DNA of 64,000 bases, taken from assembly GCF_016495725.1 (NCBI RefSeq), contig NZ_CP054705.1, positions 558,001 through 622,000 of the forward strand, read 5' to 3'. Source of the DNA: Salicibibacter cibarius (GTDB lineage: Bacteria; Bacillota; Bacilli; Bacillales; Marinococcaceae). Below the pieces are notes generated by a model. The model did no database searches. It had not been told where the DNA came from and worked only from the letters and a program-made list of their open reading frames with translations. The translations under genes were made by a program, and so were the position numbers. Positions 17,239-26,624 of the stretch are shown in pieces (position 1 is the stretch's first letter; each line of letters begins with the position of its first letter).

Positions 17239-18588
17239 TGCGTTTTTTGTTCTGAAATAATAGATGACGAGCAGGGCGGCGACAGTAACTTCCGCTAGCG
17301 GAACGGCAAACCAGGCAGCGTTTGTGTTGTCAAATAGGAAAGGGAGTGTAAAAAGAAAAAGAAGCATAAACACAATCCCGCGCCCGGCGGTGATGAGCAC
17401 CGCTTTTTTTACATGCCCGATCGATTGAAAGTATGTCATCGCGACAAAATTTAACCCTAAGAAAAGGTACGAGAGAAAAAAGAGTCGAATTCCGGTGTGC
17501 GCGAGTTCCGCCACTTCGGCTGGTAAGTTCCCGAACACCTGGACGATCACATTCGCCCCCGCTTGGCCGATAATCATGAAAACAAACCCGACCGCTGTCC
17601 CTGTCATGATGCTCAAGCGCAACGCTTCTCTTTTTTTATCTGTCGCCCTTGCTCCATGATAATAACTGATGACCGGCTGCACACCTTGCCCTAAGCCAAG
17701 AAACAAGAGCAGCATCATCGTGTGCACGTAGTTAATGACGGAAAAGGCAGCGACTCCATCGGTTCCGAGCAACCATGAAAACGCGATATTATGTGCGATT
17801 GTGAAGATGGAGATGCCTAATTCCACGAGAAAACTCGGGAATCCGAGGGCTATCGTGATCAAAAACAACGCCTTCTCGAAGCGAACCTTCACGAACTTGA
17901 GGTTGTTTTTCTTTTGAAAGAAATGAATGCTGAGAACGAGGAATCCTAAGCCGGCTGCTATCATCGTCCCGAAGGCGATTTCTCGCAGCCCCCAGCCTAA
18001 GATATACAGCATTATGAAATTCATGATGAAATTAGAAACAGCTGTTGTGATCAAGGCAGCCATCGCGAGTGTCGGGCTTCCGTCATTACGGACGAAAATA
18101 CTGCAAGCGTTCTCCAAAGTTAAAATAAGCCCAAACACTAAAAAGACGTTCAAGTATGCGGATGCATAGGGCGCGGTTTCCGCATTGGCACCAAGGGCAA
18201 AGACAAGTGGCTCATGAAAGGTTAACGCGGTTACACAGACAATAGCTGTTAATGCAATAATCAACATAACAGAGTGGGAGAAAATCTGGCGTGCCCGTTT
18301 ATGTTCGCCGGCGCCCATCCGTTGCGAATAAAGGGTTGCCCCTCCGACGCCAATCCAAATCGATATTCCGACAAAAAGGGTATACACCGGGCTTGCGATA
18401 TTAATGCCCGCGAGCGACAACGCCCCCAACTTGTTGCCGACCATGACCGCATCGACGACGTAATTCACCGCCATTAACATCATCCCGATCATGGATGGAA
18501 ATAAGTAACGAAACAGTATTTTTCTAACGGGTTGTATATCTAACGGGTTAGAAATAGCAGTTGTCATTGATAAAAGGCTCCAGTTCAT
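17233..18588 (-). CDS. MATE-family multidrug/cation exporter
   Basis: 451 residues, about 12 membrane segments in two similar halves. The N-terminal half has PSMIGMMLMAVNYVVDAVMVG and GVGGATLYSQRMGAGE, the usual MATE signature region; the second half has QPVISYYHGARATDKKREA. Such proteins expel drugs or cationic metabolites using a Na+ or H+ gradient. The annotated start may be upstream of the true one: an in-frame ATG seven codons later gives MTTAISNPL. No neighbour indicates its substrate. MepA-like is the nearest description. Confidence 0.88.
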   Translation of the reverse strand: MNWSLLSMTTAISNPLDIQPVRKILFRYLFPSMIGMMLMAVNYVVDAVMVGNKLGALSLAGINIASPVYTLFVGISIWIGVGGATLYSQRMGAGEHKRARQIFSHSVMLIIALTAIVCVTALTFHEPLVFALGANAETAPYASAYLNVFLVFGLILTLENACSIFVRNDGSPTLAMAALITTAVSNFIMNFIMLYILGWGLREIAFGTMIAAGLGFLVLSIHFFQKKNNLKFVKVRFEKALFLITIALGFPSFLVELGISIFTIAHNIAFSWLLGTDGVAAFSVINYVHTMMLLLFLGLGQGVQPVISYYHGARATDKKREALRLSIMTGTAVGFVFMIIGQAGANVIVQVFGNLPAEVAELAHTGIRLFFLSYLFLGLNFVAMTYFQSIGHVKKAVLITAGRGIVFMLLFLFTLPFLFDNTNAAWFAVPLAEVTVAALLVIYYFRTKNAA

Positions 18589-18648
18589 GAATGGTATCTA
18601 CAATAGTTTAGCATTGAATGGCGATGGAAGAAATGAGGCGGGAGAGGA

Positions 18649-19129
18649 GCAAAGTAATCCCTCAAACGAAGGTCGAGCTGCACCGAGAGGAACAAGAGGA
18701 TCAAAGTAATCCCTCAAACGGAGGTCGCGCTGTACCGAGAGGAACAAGGGAAGCAAAGTAATCCGTCAAACGAAGGTCGAGCTGTACCGAGAGGAACAAG
18801 AGGATCAAAGTAATCCCTCGAACGAAAGTCGAGCTGCACCGAGAGGAACAAGAGGAGCAAAGTAATCCGTCAAACGAAGGTCGAGCTGCACCGAGAGGAA
18901 CAAGAAGAGCAAAGTAATCCGTCAAACGGAGGTCGCGCTGTACCGAGAGGAACAAGGGAAGCAAAGTAATCCCTCGAACGAAAGTCGAGCTGTACCGAGA
19001 GGAACAAGAGGATCAAAGTAATCCGTCAAACGGAGGTCGAACTGTACCGAGAGGAACAAGAAGAGCAAAGTAATCCCTCGAACGAAAGTCGAGCTGCACC
19101 GAGAGGAACAAGAGGAGCAAAGTAACCCC
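18649..19129. repeat. Tandem array, nine 52-bp units (array 2)
   Basis: Nine complete units of exactly 52 bp (18649-19116) begin gcaaagtaatcc or tcaaagtaatcc and end gaggaacaagNNGa, with a truncated tenth at 19117-19129. Units differ at a handful of positions that recur in combinations (tcaaacgaagg, tcgaacgaaag, tcaaacggagg), suggesting shuffling between units. The rest of 18589-19454 holds only the terminators listed below. Confidence 0.95.
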
Positions 19130-19292
19130 CTCTCTCCCAGAGAGTGAAGCCTGTCCTTTCAGAATGGGGTATGAGCACTGTCGGGAGGAATATGGGTATG
19201 GCGAACAAAGAGAGAATTTCTGATGCAGGCCAATAGTCAATCAAGGCTTTTGCAAGTCCGCTAATTTAATCGTGGGTTTGTGGTACGGCAAA

Positions 19293-19329
19293 CAAAAAAA
19301 TGTCCGAAGCAGATGATTAACCTCGGACA
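19293..19329 (-). terminator. Terminator downstream of the first Usp gene
   Basis: On minus: stem gtccga / tcggac followed by attttttt. It lies 125 bp beyond the usp stop with no gene between. Confidence 0.65.
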
Positions 19330-19429
19330 AGCGTTATGAGGCGCCCGGCTCACCTCCTATGCCGCTTGCTCTTTTTTCACACTATCAGAATGTATAAATT
19401 GTTCGGATGATAGTATAAGAAAAGACTTT

Positions 19430-19456
19430 GACTTTCGCCATCCTTGGCGATAAGTC
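19430..19456 (-). terminator. Hairpin at the end of the first Usp gene
   Basis: Imperfect inverted repeat gacttatcgcca / tggcgaaagtc touching the stop codon, followed on minus by aaagtctttt. Confidence 0.4.
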
Positions 19457-20333
19457 AAGTTTTTCTAACGGTAATCACATCACAAGGGGACCGGCGCACC
19501 GCTGATTCGGCAACGCTTCCGGTAAAAAATCGTGATACTGCGTGTTGCCCCGTTTCCGCTGTGATCAGAAGGTCGCAGTTATTTTCAACTGTGAGGACAC
19601 GGGGGACTTCAAGACGCGGATTCCCGGAACGTAAAATCGTTTGTACATCTTTCAACCCTTGACTTTCTGCTTGCTGTTTGTATTTTTTCAACATATTTTC
19701 CGACTCTTTTTGGGCTTCTGCCACGTAAGAGTGTTGATAGAAAGCGATATCCTTTGAGAACGTTCCCCATTCCGATACATGGGCGATGGTTAGCTTTGCC
19801 TGGTGAATATTAGCCATCTCTACGGCTGTTGCTAACGCATGCTCTGCTTGTTCGGAGCCGTCAACCGCTACGAGGATGCTCCGGTAGAGCGTGGCGTTTG
19901 TTTCGTTTTTAACGGTGAGGACATCGCAAGGGGACCGGCGCATGCATGCTTCAGTTACACTTCCGATGATCATTCGTTCCGCCGCGTTCCTTCCGCTTTC
20001 GCCAACAATCAATAAATCTATGTCATACTCTTTCGTCATCTTATCCGGAACCTCAAAACGGGGATTTCCGTTCCTTAAAATGGTTTGAACTTGTTTCAAA
20101 CCGGCAGTTTCTGCTTCCTTTTTTGATTTTTCCAACAGGTCTTCGGCCGTCTTATTGTATTGGGACCACAAATCACCGTGATGAGGACCTGCCATAGTGG
20201 GGAAACTTCTTACATCAATCACATGGCTGATCAAAAGAGCGGAATTGTAGTGTTTCGCCAAGTCAACCGCTTTTGTCAATGCTTGATCGGATGATTTAGA
20301 GCCGTCAACGGTAACGAGAATGTGCTTGTACAT
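19455..20333 (-). CDS. Tandem-domain universal stress protein
   Basis: 292 residues from ATG 20333, chosen because caaggaggcc precedes it and family members begin MYKHILV. Two UspA domains follow each other: the first starts MYKHILVTVDGSKSSDQAL and ends with an ATP-binding G-x2-G-x9-G-S (GESGRNAAERMIIGS); the second starts YRSILVAVDGSEQAEHAL and has A in place of the first G (AETGQHAVSRFFTGS). It is divergent from a second Usp gene across a 202-bp gap. Likely a cytosolic stress or energy-state sensor. Confidence 0.9.
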   Translation of the reverse strand: MYKHILVTVDGSKSSDQALTKAVDLAKHYNSALLISHVIDVRSFPTMAGPHHGDLWSQYNKTAEDLLEKSKKEAETAGLKQVQTILRNGNPRFEVPDKMTKEYDIDLLIVGESGRNAAERMIIGSVTEACMRRSPCDVLTVKNETNATLYRSILVAVDGSEQAEHALATAVEMANIHQAKLTIAHVSEWGTFSKDIAFYQHSYVAEAQKESENMLKKYKQQAESQGLKDVQTILRSGNPRLEVPRVLTVENNCDLLITAETGQHAVSRFFTGSVAESAVRRSPCDVITVRKT

Positions 20334-20443
20334 AACTTTGGCCTCCTTGTGATAAATTTGTACCATCAATATTTCTTTTTTCTATCTATTATTATATACC
20401 CTTTTTCTATTATCCTGAATCAACATCTATCAATTAAATGATC

Positions 20444-20508
20444 AGGGAATCTCCTGCAAAGAATCGGGATATTCCCTAATACCCCGGAGAAGCTTTGTTT
20501 CCTATAAT
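20444..20508 (+). promoter_or_regulatory. Control region between the divergent usp genes
   Basis: Inverted repeat agggaat (20444-20450) / attccct (20471-20477) with a 20-base centre, and a perfect -10 TATAAT (20503-20508) reading toward the plus-strand usp. No clear -35 was found, so an activator or another sigma factor is possible. Confidence 0.35.
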
Positions 20509-20547
20509 AAAAGTACCACGAATTTCAAGGAAGGAATGGTTATAACC

Positions 20548-21426
20548 ATGTACAAACAAATTCTTGCCGTCGTTGATGGGTCCGAACAATCGAATCGAGC
20601 ATTAAAACAAGCAAGTCAAACCGCTGTACAACATAGTGCCGGCCTCGTCATCGCTCACGTGATTGACACGCGCAGTTTTCCAAGAACAAGTCCATATGGG
20701 GATACCCTGTGGGATGAAATCAAAAAGAACGCAAATGAATTGGTTGAAAATAGTAAAATGCAAGCCGAAGCGCTTGGGGTAAAAGACATTCGGACCGTTG
20801 TACAATCAGGGAATCCCCGGATTGAAATCCCGGAAAGATTCGTCGTTGACTATGACGCAGATTTATTAGTCGTTGGAGGAAGCGGGTTGAACACAGTCGA
20901 ACGGATGTTGGTTGGGAGCGTAACGGAAGCTTGCGTCCGCCGGGCATCCAGCGATGTTCTCACTGTTAAAACTGAAACGGATGCAGCCGTGTATCGAAAC
21001 ATCCTTGTGGCCGTGGACGGTTCCGAGCAATCGGAGCACGCTTTGGTTAAGGCGATCGACGTGGCAAAAACACACGAAGCGACGCTTAAAATCGCGCATG
21101 TGGTTGAGGTCCAAGGAGGCCCTTATACTTATGATGTACTTGTGATGGAAAGACTCAATGAATCCGATAAAGATATTGAACAAAAGGAAATGCTGGAAAA
21201 ATACAAGCAAAAGGCAGAAGACCAAGGAGTCAAGGATGTTGAGACCATTCTCCATTACGGCAATCCACGGTTGGAAGTGCCACAAACGCTAACTGTTCAA
21301 AACGATATCGATTTGCTTGTCACTGCGGCGACCGGGCGTGGTGCATTGAAACGGCTATTCACCGGCAGTGTGGCCCATGCTTCCATTCATCACACGCCTT
21401 CCGATGTTCTCACGGTGAGAAATTAA
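20548..21426 (+). CDS. Tandem-domain universal stress protein
   Basis: 292 residues from ATG 20548 (MYKQILAVVDGSEQSN); ATG 20536 is too close to the aaggaagga ribosome site. Two UspA domains: the first with ATP-binding GGSGLNTVERMLVGS, the second with AATGRGALKRLFTGS, where the first G is replaced by A. Very close to the copy at 26625. It overlaps the next gene by one base (taatg), so stress protein, GGT-like enzyme and permeases may be one transcript. In other bacteria Usp domains often sit next to transporters and modulate them; that role here is inference. Confidence 0.9.
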   Translation: MYKQILAVVDGSEQSNRALKQASQTAVQHSAGLVIAHVIDTRSFPRTSPYGDTLWDEIKKNANELVENSKMQAEALGVKDIRTVVQSGNPRIEIPERFVVDYDADLLVVGGSGLNTVERMLVGSVTEACVRRASSDVLTVKTETDAAVYRNILVAVDGSEQSEHALVKAIDVAKTHEATLKIAHVVEVQGGPYTYDVLVMERLNESDKDIEQKEMLEKYKQKAEDQGVKDVETILHYGNPRLEVPQTLTVQNDIDLLVTAATGRGALKRLFTGSVAHASIHHTPSDVLTVRN

Positions 21427-23114
21427 TGCTTGGGGAAGGGAGGAGCAAGGCATCCAAAAAAGGGGGAATACCATTGGCACAGCACACGGATCAATTGACG
21501 GCTACGGGAAGACCGGTGGTTGAAGGAAAAAGGGGCGCAGTGACTTCTCCGCATTATTTAGCGACACAGACGGGGAAAAAGATTCTTGAAAAAGGCGGGC
21601 ATGCAGTAGACGCGGCGATTGCCGTTAATTCCGTCCTTTGTGTTGTTCTCCCGCATATGTCAGGATTAGGCGGCGATTTGTTTTCGCTCGTTTGGGATCA
21701 GTCACAAAATAAAGTTCAAGCCTTAAACGGTAGCGGTCGATCGGGAAGTGAAGCGACAAGGTCTGCCTACATACAAAAGGGGCTTGATAAAATCCCGGAA
21801 CGCGGTCCCTTGGCAGCAAACACCGTTCCCGGTACCGTCGATGCATGGTGGGCCCTTCATCAACGATACGGAAAAGTGGATTGGTCTGTATTATTTGAAG
21901 ACGCAATTCATTATGCAGAAAATGGATTTCCCCTTACGGAGAAGACGAGCAAATTTATTGCTGAAAAAGCGGAACTCTTGAGCGTCTATCCGGAAACGAA
22001 GAAAATTTTCTTGGCTAATGGTTCCCCTATACAAGCAGGAGAGATTTTTGTCCAGCCTGACTTGGCGTGGTCTTTCAAGCAAATCGCCAGAGACGGCCGA
22101 AAAGCTTTTTATGAAGGAGCGATTGCTGATAAAATTGTCGTTTCTTTTGAAAAACATGGCGGTTTGTTAGTCAAAAAGGATTTTGAGGATCATCAAATTG
22201 ATTGGGAAGATCCGATTACTACGAATTATAGGGGATACGACGTTTATCAGGTAAAACCAAATACGCAAGGCATTACCGTGCTTATGATGTTAAATATGCT
22301 TGAGAGTTATGATATGGCTGCGATTGGTGATGGAACAACAGATTATTATCATCTCTTGGCGGAAACGACTAAATTAAAGTTTCGCTATCGGGATGAATGG
22401 GTGACAGATCCGAGCTCAATCACCGTTCCTTATGATTTACTGCTCTCAAAAAGCTTTTCCAAAAAAGTACGCACTCATTTGTCATGGGAAGAAGTTTATA
22501 GCCTCGATGATTTGGAAGAACTTCCGGACACACAAGGGAGCCGGGATACCGTATATCTTAGTGTTACTGATAAAGATGGCAATGGTGTCTCTCTTATTCA
22601 AAGCATTTATCATGAGTTTGGATCAGGGTTTATACCGGAAGGGACCGGCATTTTATTACAAAATCGCGGATCGTACTTCAGTCTTGAAGAAGATCATATA
22701 AACACTTTAGAACCGAACAAGCGGACATTTCACACGATCATTCCTGCAATGGCATTGAAAGATGGCAAGCTTTTTATGTTGTACGGATCGATGGGCGGCG
22801 AAGGACAACCGCAAACCCAGTGTGCCCTATTTACTCGCGTCGTTGATTTCGGTTATAACATGCAACAGGCCATTGAAGCCCCTCGTTGGTTGTACGGGAA
22901 GACATGGGGGGAGGACAGCTCGACGCTTAAACTGGAAGAAAGAATTTCTGCCAAAACAATGGAAGCGTTGGGAGATAGAGGGCATATGGTAGAAAAAGTA
23001 GAACCCTACTCCCAACTGATGGGACACGCGCAAGGAATCCTCGTTGATCACGACCGCGGGGTGTACTCCGCCGGTGCAGATCCACGTGGGGATGGCATTG
23101 CCCTGAGTTGGTAA
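21426..23114 (+). CDS. Gamma-glutamyltransferase-family hydrolase
   Basis: Up to 562 residues. The start is uncertain: TTG at 21474 behind agggggaa gives a 546-residue protein and fits better than ATG 21426. GGT-family features are LGGDLFSLVWD, NTVPGTVDAWW, the autoprocessing region DTVYLSVTDKDGNGVSL (nucleophile Thr) and SMGGEGQPQTQ. No signal peptide is visible, so it looks cytoplasmic, like YwrD-type proteins rather than secreted Ggt. It would cleave a gamma-glutamyl or similar amide bond. Its place between a Usp gene and lactate permeases is unusual. Confidence 0.85.
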   Translation: MLGEGRSKASKKGGIPLAQHTDQLTATGRPVVEGKRGAVTSPHYLATQTGKKILEKGGHAVDAAIAVNSVLCVVLPHMSGLGGDLFSLVWDQSQNKVQALNGSGRSGSEATRSAYIQKGLDKIPERGPLAANTVPGTVDAWWALHQRYGKVDWSVLFEDAIHYAENGFPLTEKTSKFIAEKAELLSVYPETKKIFLANGSPIQAGEIFVQPDLAWSFKQIARDGRKAFYEGAIADKIVVSFEKHGGLLVKKDFEDHQIDWEDPITTNYRGYDVYQVKPNTQGITVLMMLNMLESYDMAAIGDGTTDYYHLLAETTKLKFRYRDEWVTDPSSITVPYDLLLSKSFSKKVRTHLSWEEVYSLDDLEELPDTQGSRDTVYLSVTDKDGNGVSLIQSIYHEFGSGFIPEGTGILLQNRGSYFSLEEDHINTLEPNKRTFHTIIPAMALKDGKLFMLYGSMGGEGQPQTQCALFTRVVDFGYNMQQAIEAPRWLYGKTWGEDSSTLKLEERISAKTMEALGDRGHMVEKVEPYSQLMGHAQGILVDHDRGVYSAGADPRGDGIALSW

Positions 23115-23163
23115 AAGTAGAAATTACAAAACCTATATTATCATAAAGTGGGAGGATTCCCGA

Positions 23164-24774
23164 TTGGAAAGTCATTTACCGGTAGATCTCTTGCATTGGT
23201 CGCTTGCCATTGCCCCGATGGTGCTGCTCCTTTTGATGCTTGTCATTTTTAGGTGGTCCGGCGGCACCTCGGGCTGGATCGCGATGGGGGTTGCGGCATC
23301 TCTATCTATTTTTATATTTCAAGCACCGCTTGATAATGTGGCTGTTGGGTTTGGAAAAGGCTTGTGGGAAGCTTTTTATATTTTGCTCGTCGTTTGGACG
23401 GCGTTATTGCTCTACCATACGACAGAGCGATCAGGATCGTTCAAAGTGATCAGGCATGAGATCCAAAACTATAGCGAAAATTATCTGTTTCTAGTGCTTG
23501 GCTTCGGCTGGGTTTTTTCCTCTTTTCTTCAAGGTGTAGCAGGATTTGGAGCCCCGATCGCGATTGTTGCCCCTCTTTTGGTAGGGATAGGTGTAAAACC
23601 GATTCCTGCGATCGTCATCCCTTTAATCGGGCATGCCTGGGGAAAAATGTTCGGAACCCTTGCCCTTGGATGGATTGCGACGACAAATGTCGTACATATT
23701 GAAAATCAAGTATTGACGCTTTTCTATACGGGCGTATTATTATGGATCCCAATCGTCATTGGCGGTTTTATGATCTGTTGGATATTTGCAAAGTGGAAAG
23801 GGATCAAAGAGGGGTGGATTGCTGTTGTCGTCATTTCCTTGATACAAGGCGGTGGCCAGCTTGCCCTTGTAACATTCAACCCTGAATTAAGCGCGTTTAT
23901 CCCTGCCACTCTGGCTTTAGGTGCACTTTTCCTACTGGGAAGAATGAAACGATACAGTCAGAAGACAGGTCTCGAGAAGGAGACAACGATTTTGAAAGAA
24001 ATGGATGATGATGCAGAAAGCAAACCGGACATTTCTCTCCATAAGGCATTTATGCCTTATTATGTATTATCGGTCATATCGATTATCGGTATAGGAATAA
24101 CACCGATACAAGACTTTTTAAATCAATTTTCCTTCGGTTTTGCCTTCCCTGCCGTCGAAACGGGCTACGGTTTTGAGGTGGGGGCAGAGGAAGCTTACAA
24201 CCCTATGGCGCCTTTAAGCCACCCGGCATTCTTTTTGCTCTTATCATCTGTGTTCGCATACATTTGGTATAACTATTTAGGGTTAATGAAAAAAGGAGCG
24301 ATTAAACATATAGCTACCGGCGTGAAGAATGAAGCTTTAGGGGCAACCTTTGCGCTAACAGGATTTTTGACAATGGCCATGATTATGGAAAATTCCGGCC
24401 AGACTAATGTGATTGCATTTGGTATTGCAGAATTTTCAACACCGGCTGTTTATGTTGGGATGGCGAATGTCATCGGAATCGTCGGTGCATTTATGACCTC
24501 GTCGAACACGTCATCGAACGTGCTTTTCTCCCCGCTGCATGGTGCAGTGGTTGACTCGATGGAACGTCTTACTTTGCCGCTTGTCATAGCAGCCCAGTCA
24601 ACCGGTGCGGCGATCGGAAACGTCATTGCACCTGCCAATGTCATTCTTGGCACGAGTACGGCAGGCGCACAGGGCAGAGAAGCCGAAGTTTATAAATCCG
24701 CGTTTACTTTTTTATTAATTGTAGGTGTTATTGTTTCTGCAGTATCGGTTCTGTTCTACTTTATGTTTGAATAA
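23164..24774 (+). CDS. lctP: L-lactate permease (LctP family), copy 1
   Basis: 536 residues, about 13 membrane segments; starts TTG at 23164 behind gggagg. Family motifs: GVAGFGAPIAIVAPLLVGIG, MIMENSGQTNV, MTSSNTSSNVLF and APANVILGTSTAG. It imports lactate or related 2-hydroxy acids with H+ or Na+. It is paralogous to the next gene, with near-identical starts (MESHLPVDLLHWSLAI), showing tandem duplication. A glycolate permease role is an alternative. Confidence 0.9.
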   Translation: MESHLPVDLLHWSLAIAPMVLLLLMLVIFRWSGGTSGWIAMGVAASLSIFIFQAPLDNVAVGFGKGLWEAFYILLVVWTALLLYHTTERSGSFKVIRHEIQNYSENYLFLVLGFGWVFSSFLQGVAGFGAPIAIVAPLLVGIGVKPIPAIVIPLIGHAWGKMFGTLALGWIATTNVVHIENQVLTLFYTGVLLWIPIVIGGFMICWIFAKWKGIKEGWIAVVVISLIQGGGQLALVTFNPELSAFIPATLALGALFLLGRMKRYSQKTGLEKETTILKEMDDDAESKPDISLHKAFMPYYVLSVISIIGIGITPIQDFLNQFSFGFAFPAVETGYGFEVGAEEAYNPMAPLSHPAFFLLLSSVFAYIWYNYLGLMKKGAIKHIATGVKNEALGATFALTGFLTMAMIMENSGQTNVIAFGIAEFSTPAVYVGMANVIGIVGAFMTSSNTSSNVLFSPLHGAVVDSMERLTLPLVIAAQSTGAAIGNVIAPANVILGTSTAGAQGREAEVYKSAFTFLLIVGVIVSAVSVLFYFMFE

Positions 24775-24785
24775 GCCTTTAGTGT

Positions 24786-24819
24786 TCCGCGCATTGTCAC
24801 TTACTGGGCAATGTGCGGA
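24786..24819 (+). terminator. Hairpin between the two lactate permease genes
   Basis: tccgcgcattg pairs with caatgtgcgga (one mismatch) 12 bases after the first permease stop. No T-run follows, so it may protect mRNA or partly terminate. Confidence 0.4.
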
Positions 24820-24918
24820 GGACATGATTAAGGGGGCATAATCAGGGGAGACAAGGAAACTCTTTTTACACAGCTTCGATAAATACAGGGAGCTATAAAT
24901 AAGAGGGAGGATTTCCCA

Positions 24919-26532
24919 TTGGAAAGTCATTTACCGGTAGATCTCCTACATTGGTCGCTTGCAATTTTTCCAATGATTCTACTCCTATTAATGCTCGTCG
25001 TTTTTAGGTGGTCAGGCGGCACCTCGGGTTGGGTTGCGATGGGAGTTGCAACATTATTCTCGTTTTTTATATTCCGGGCATCTTTTGAAAATGTAGCTGT
25101 TGGATTTGGAAAGGGCCTTTGGGAAGCCTTTTATATTTTACTTGTTATATGGACGGCGTTATTGCTTTACCATACGACAGAGCAATCAGGGTCGTTTAAA
25201 GTGATCAGGCATGAGATACAACGCTATAGTGAAAATTATCTGTTCCTAGTGCTAGGATTTGGCTGGGTGTTTGCCTCTTTCCTGCAAGGTGTAGCGGGGT
25301 TTGGAGTACCGGTTGCAGTTGTTGCCCCTCTTTTAATAGGAATAGGTGTTAAGCCGATTCCTGCAATTGTCATTCCATTAATCGGACATGCTTGGGCAAA
25401 CACGTTTGGCACTCTTGGCGTTGCATGGATTGCAACCACAAATGTCGTACATATTGAGCATCAAGCATTAACGCTTCTCTATACAGGCATATTATTATGG
25501 ATTCCAAATATCATTGCCGGATTTGCGATATGCTGGATATTTGCAAAATGGAAAGGGGTTAAAGAGGGATGGGTTGCTGTTGTTGTCATTTCCTTGATTC
25601 ACGGTGGCGGGCAGCTCGCCATTGTAACATTTAATCCTGAATTAAGTGCGTTTATTCCTGCCACTTTGGCTGTAGGTGCCCTTTTCTTACTGGAAAAAAG
25701 AACGAAACGATATAGCGAGAAGACGGGTTTGGAGAAAGAGACAACGATTCTTAAAGAAATGGATAGTGATGAAAAAGACAGACCGGAGATTTCGCTTCAT
25801 CAGGCATTTATGCCTTATTATGTATTATCCGTAACAACGGTTATCATGATGGGAATAACACCGGCACAAGACTTTTTAAATCAATTTTCATTCGGTTTCT
25901 CCTTTCCAGCAGTCGAAACGGGCTATGGATTTCAGATGGATGCGGAGGAGGTTTATAACCCCATGGCGCCTTTAACCCATCCGGCATTCTTTTTGCTGTT
26001 ATCATCTGTGTTCGCATACATTTGGTATAAATATTTAGGCTTAATGGAAAAAGGAATGAAGAAAAATATAGTTACCGGGGCAAAGGATAATGCTGTTGGT
26101 GCAACTTTCGCGATAACAGGCTTTATGACGATGGCTATGATCATGGAAAATTCCGGTCAGACGAATGTGATTGCATTTGGTATTGCGGAAGTTTCGTCGC
26201 CTGCTGTTTATACCGCGATAGCAAGTGTAATCGGAATCGTTGGTTCGTTTATGACCTCGTCGAACACATCGTCGAATGTACTTTTCGCCCCCTTGCACGG
26301 TGCTGTGGGAGATTCAATGGAACGTCTCTCTATGTCACTGGTGATCGCGACACAGTCAGCCGGAGGGGCGATCGGAAATGTTATTGCCCCCGCGAATGTG
26401 ATCCTTGGCACGAGTACGGCAGGTGCACACGGCAGGGAGGCCGAGGTTTATAAAATTACGATTGTATTTGCATTCGTTGTGGGAATCATTGTTTCCATGG
26501 CAGCGGTGCTGTTCCATTTTATATTTGTTTAA
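24919..26532 (+). CDS. lctP: L-lactate permease (LctP family), copy 2
   Basis: 537 residues, TTG start behind gagggagg. Same motifs as copy 1 (GVAGFGVPVAVVAPLLIGIG, MTSSNTSSNVLF, NVILGTSTAG) and similar throughout, so it arose by tandem duplication. Differences cluster in the A/V/I content of membrane segments and in the acidic loop after LEKETTILKEMD. Followed after 92 bp by a Usp gene very like the one before the cassette. The two permeases may differ in substrate or affinity. Confidence 0.9.
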   Translation: MESHLPVDLLHWSLAIFPMILLLLMLVVFRWSGGTSGWVAMGVATLFSFFIFRASFENVAVGFGKGLWEAFYILLVIWTALLLYHTTEQSGSFKVIRHEIQRYSENYLFLVLGFGWVFASFLQGVAGFGVPVAVVAPLLIGIGVKPIPAIVIPLIGHAWANTFGTLGVAWIATTNVVHIEHQALTLLYTGILLWIPNIIAGFAICWIFAKWKGVKEGWVAVVVISLIHGGGQLAIVTFNPELSAFIPATLAVGALFLLEKRTKRYSEKTGLEKETTILKEMDSDEKDRPEISLHQAFMPYYVLSVTTVIMMGITPAQDFLNQFSFGFSFPAVETGYGFQMDAEEVYNPMAPLTHPAFFLLLSSVFAYIWYKYLGLMEKGMKKNIVTGAKDNAVGATFAITGFMTMAMIMENSGQTNVIAFGIAEVSSPAVYTAIASVIGIVGSFMTSSNTSSNVLFAPLHGAVGDSMERLSMSLVIATQSAGGAIGNVIAPANVILGTSTAGAHGREAEVYKITIVFAFVVGIIVSMAAVLFHFIFV

Positions 26533-26624
26533 TAGGATTCAGAGTTGTTCTCGAATCTTGTCTTCTCTGTGATATACTAATACTGGAAATTGTTTTGGCT
26601 AAAAACAAACAAGGAGGCGTACAC

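Noticed and set aside
16857-17255. 132-codon plus-strand frame
   Set aside because: Runs through the terminator and the 21-bp repeats and is antisense to sspH; basic, repeat-derived composition.
18649-19129. CRISPR array
   Set aside because: Units are contiguous with no unique spacers of constant length, no palindromic repeat and no cas genes.
18701-19244. Three minus-strand open frames within the 52-bp array
   Set aside because: 52 is not a multiple of 3, so the frames simply read the same repeat in rotating phases; no ribosome site or family.
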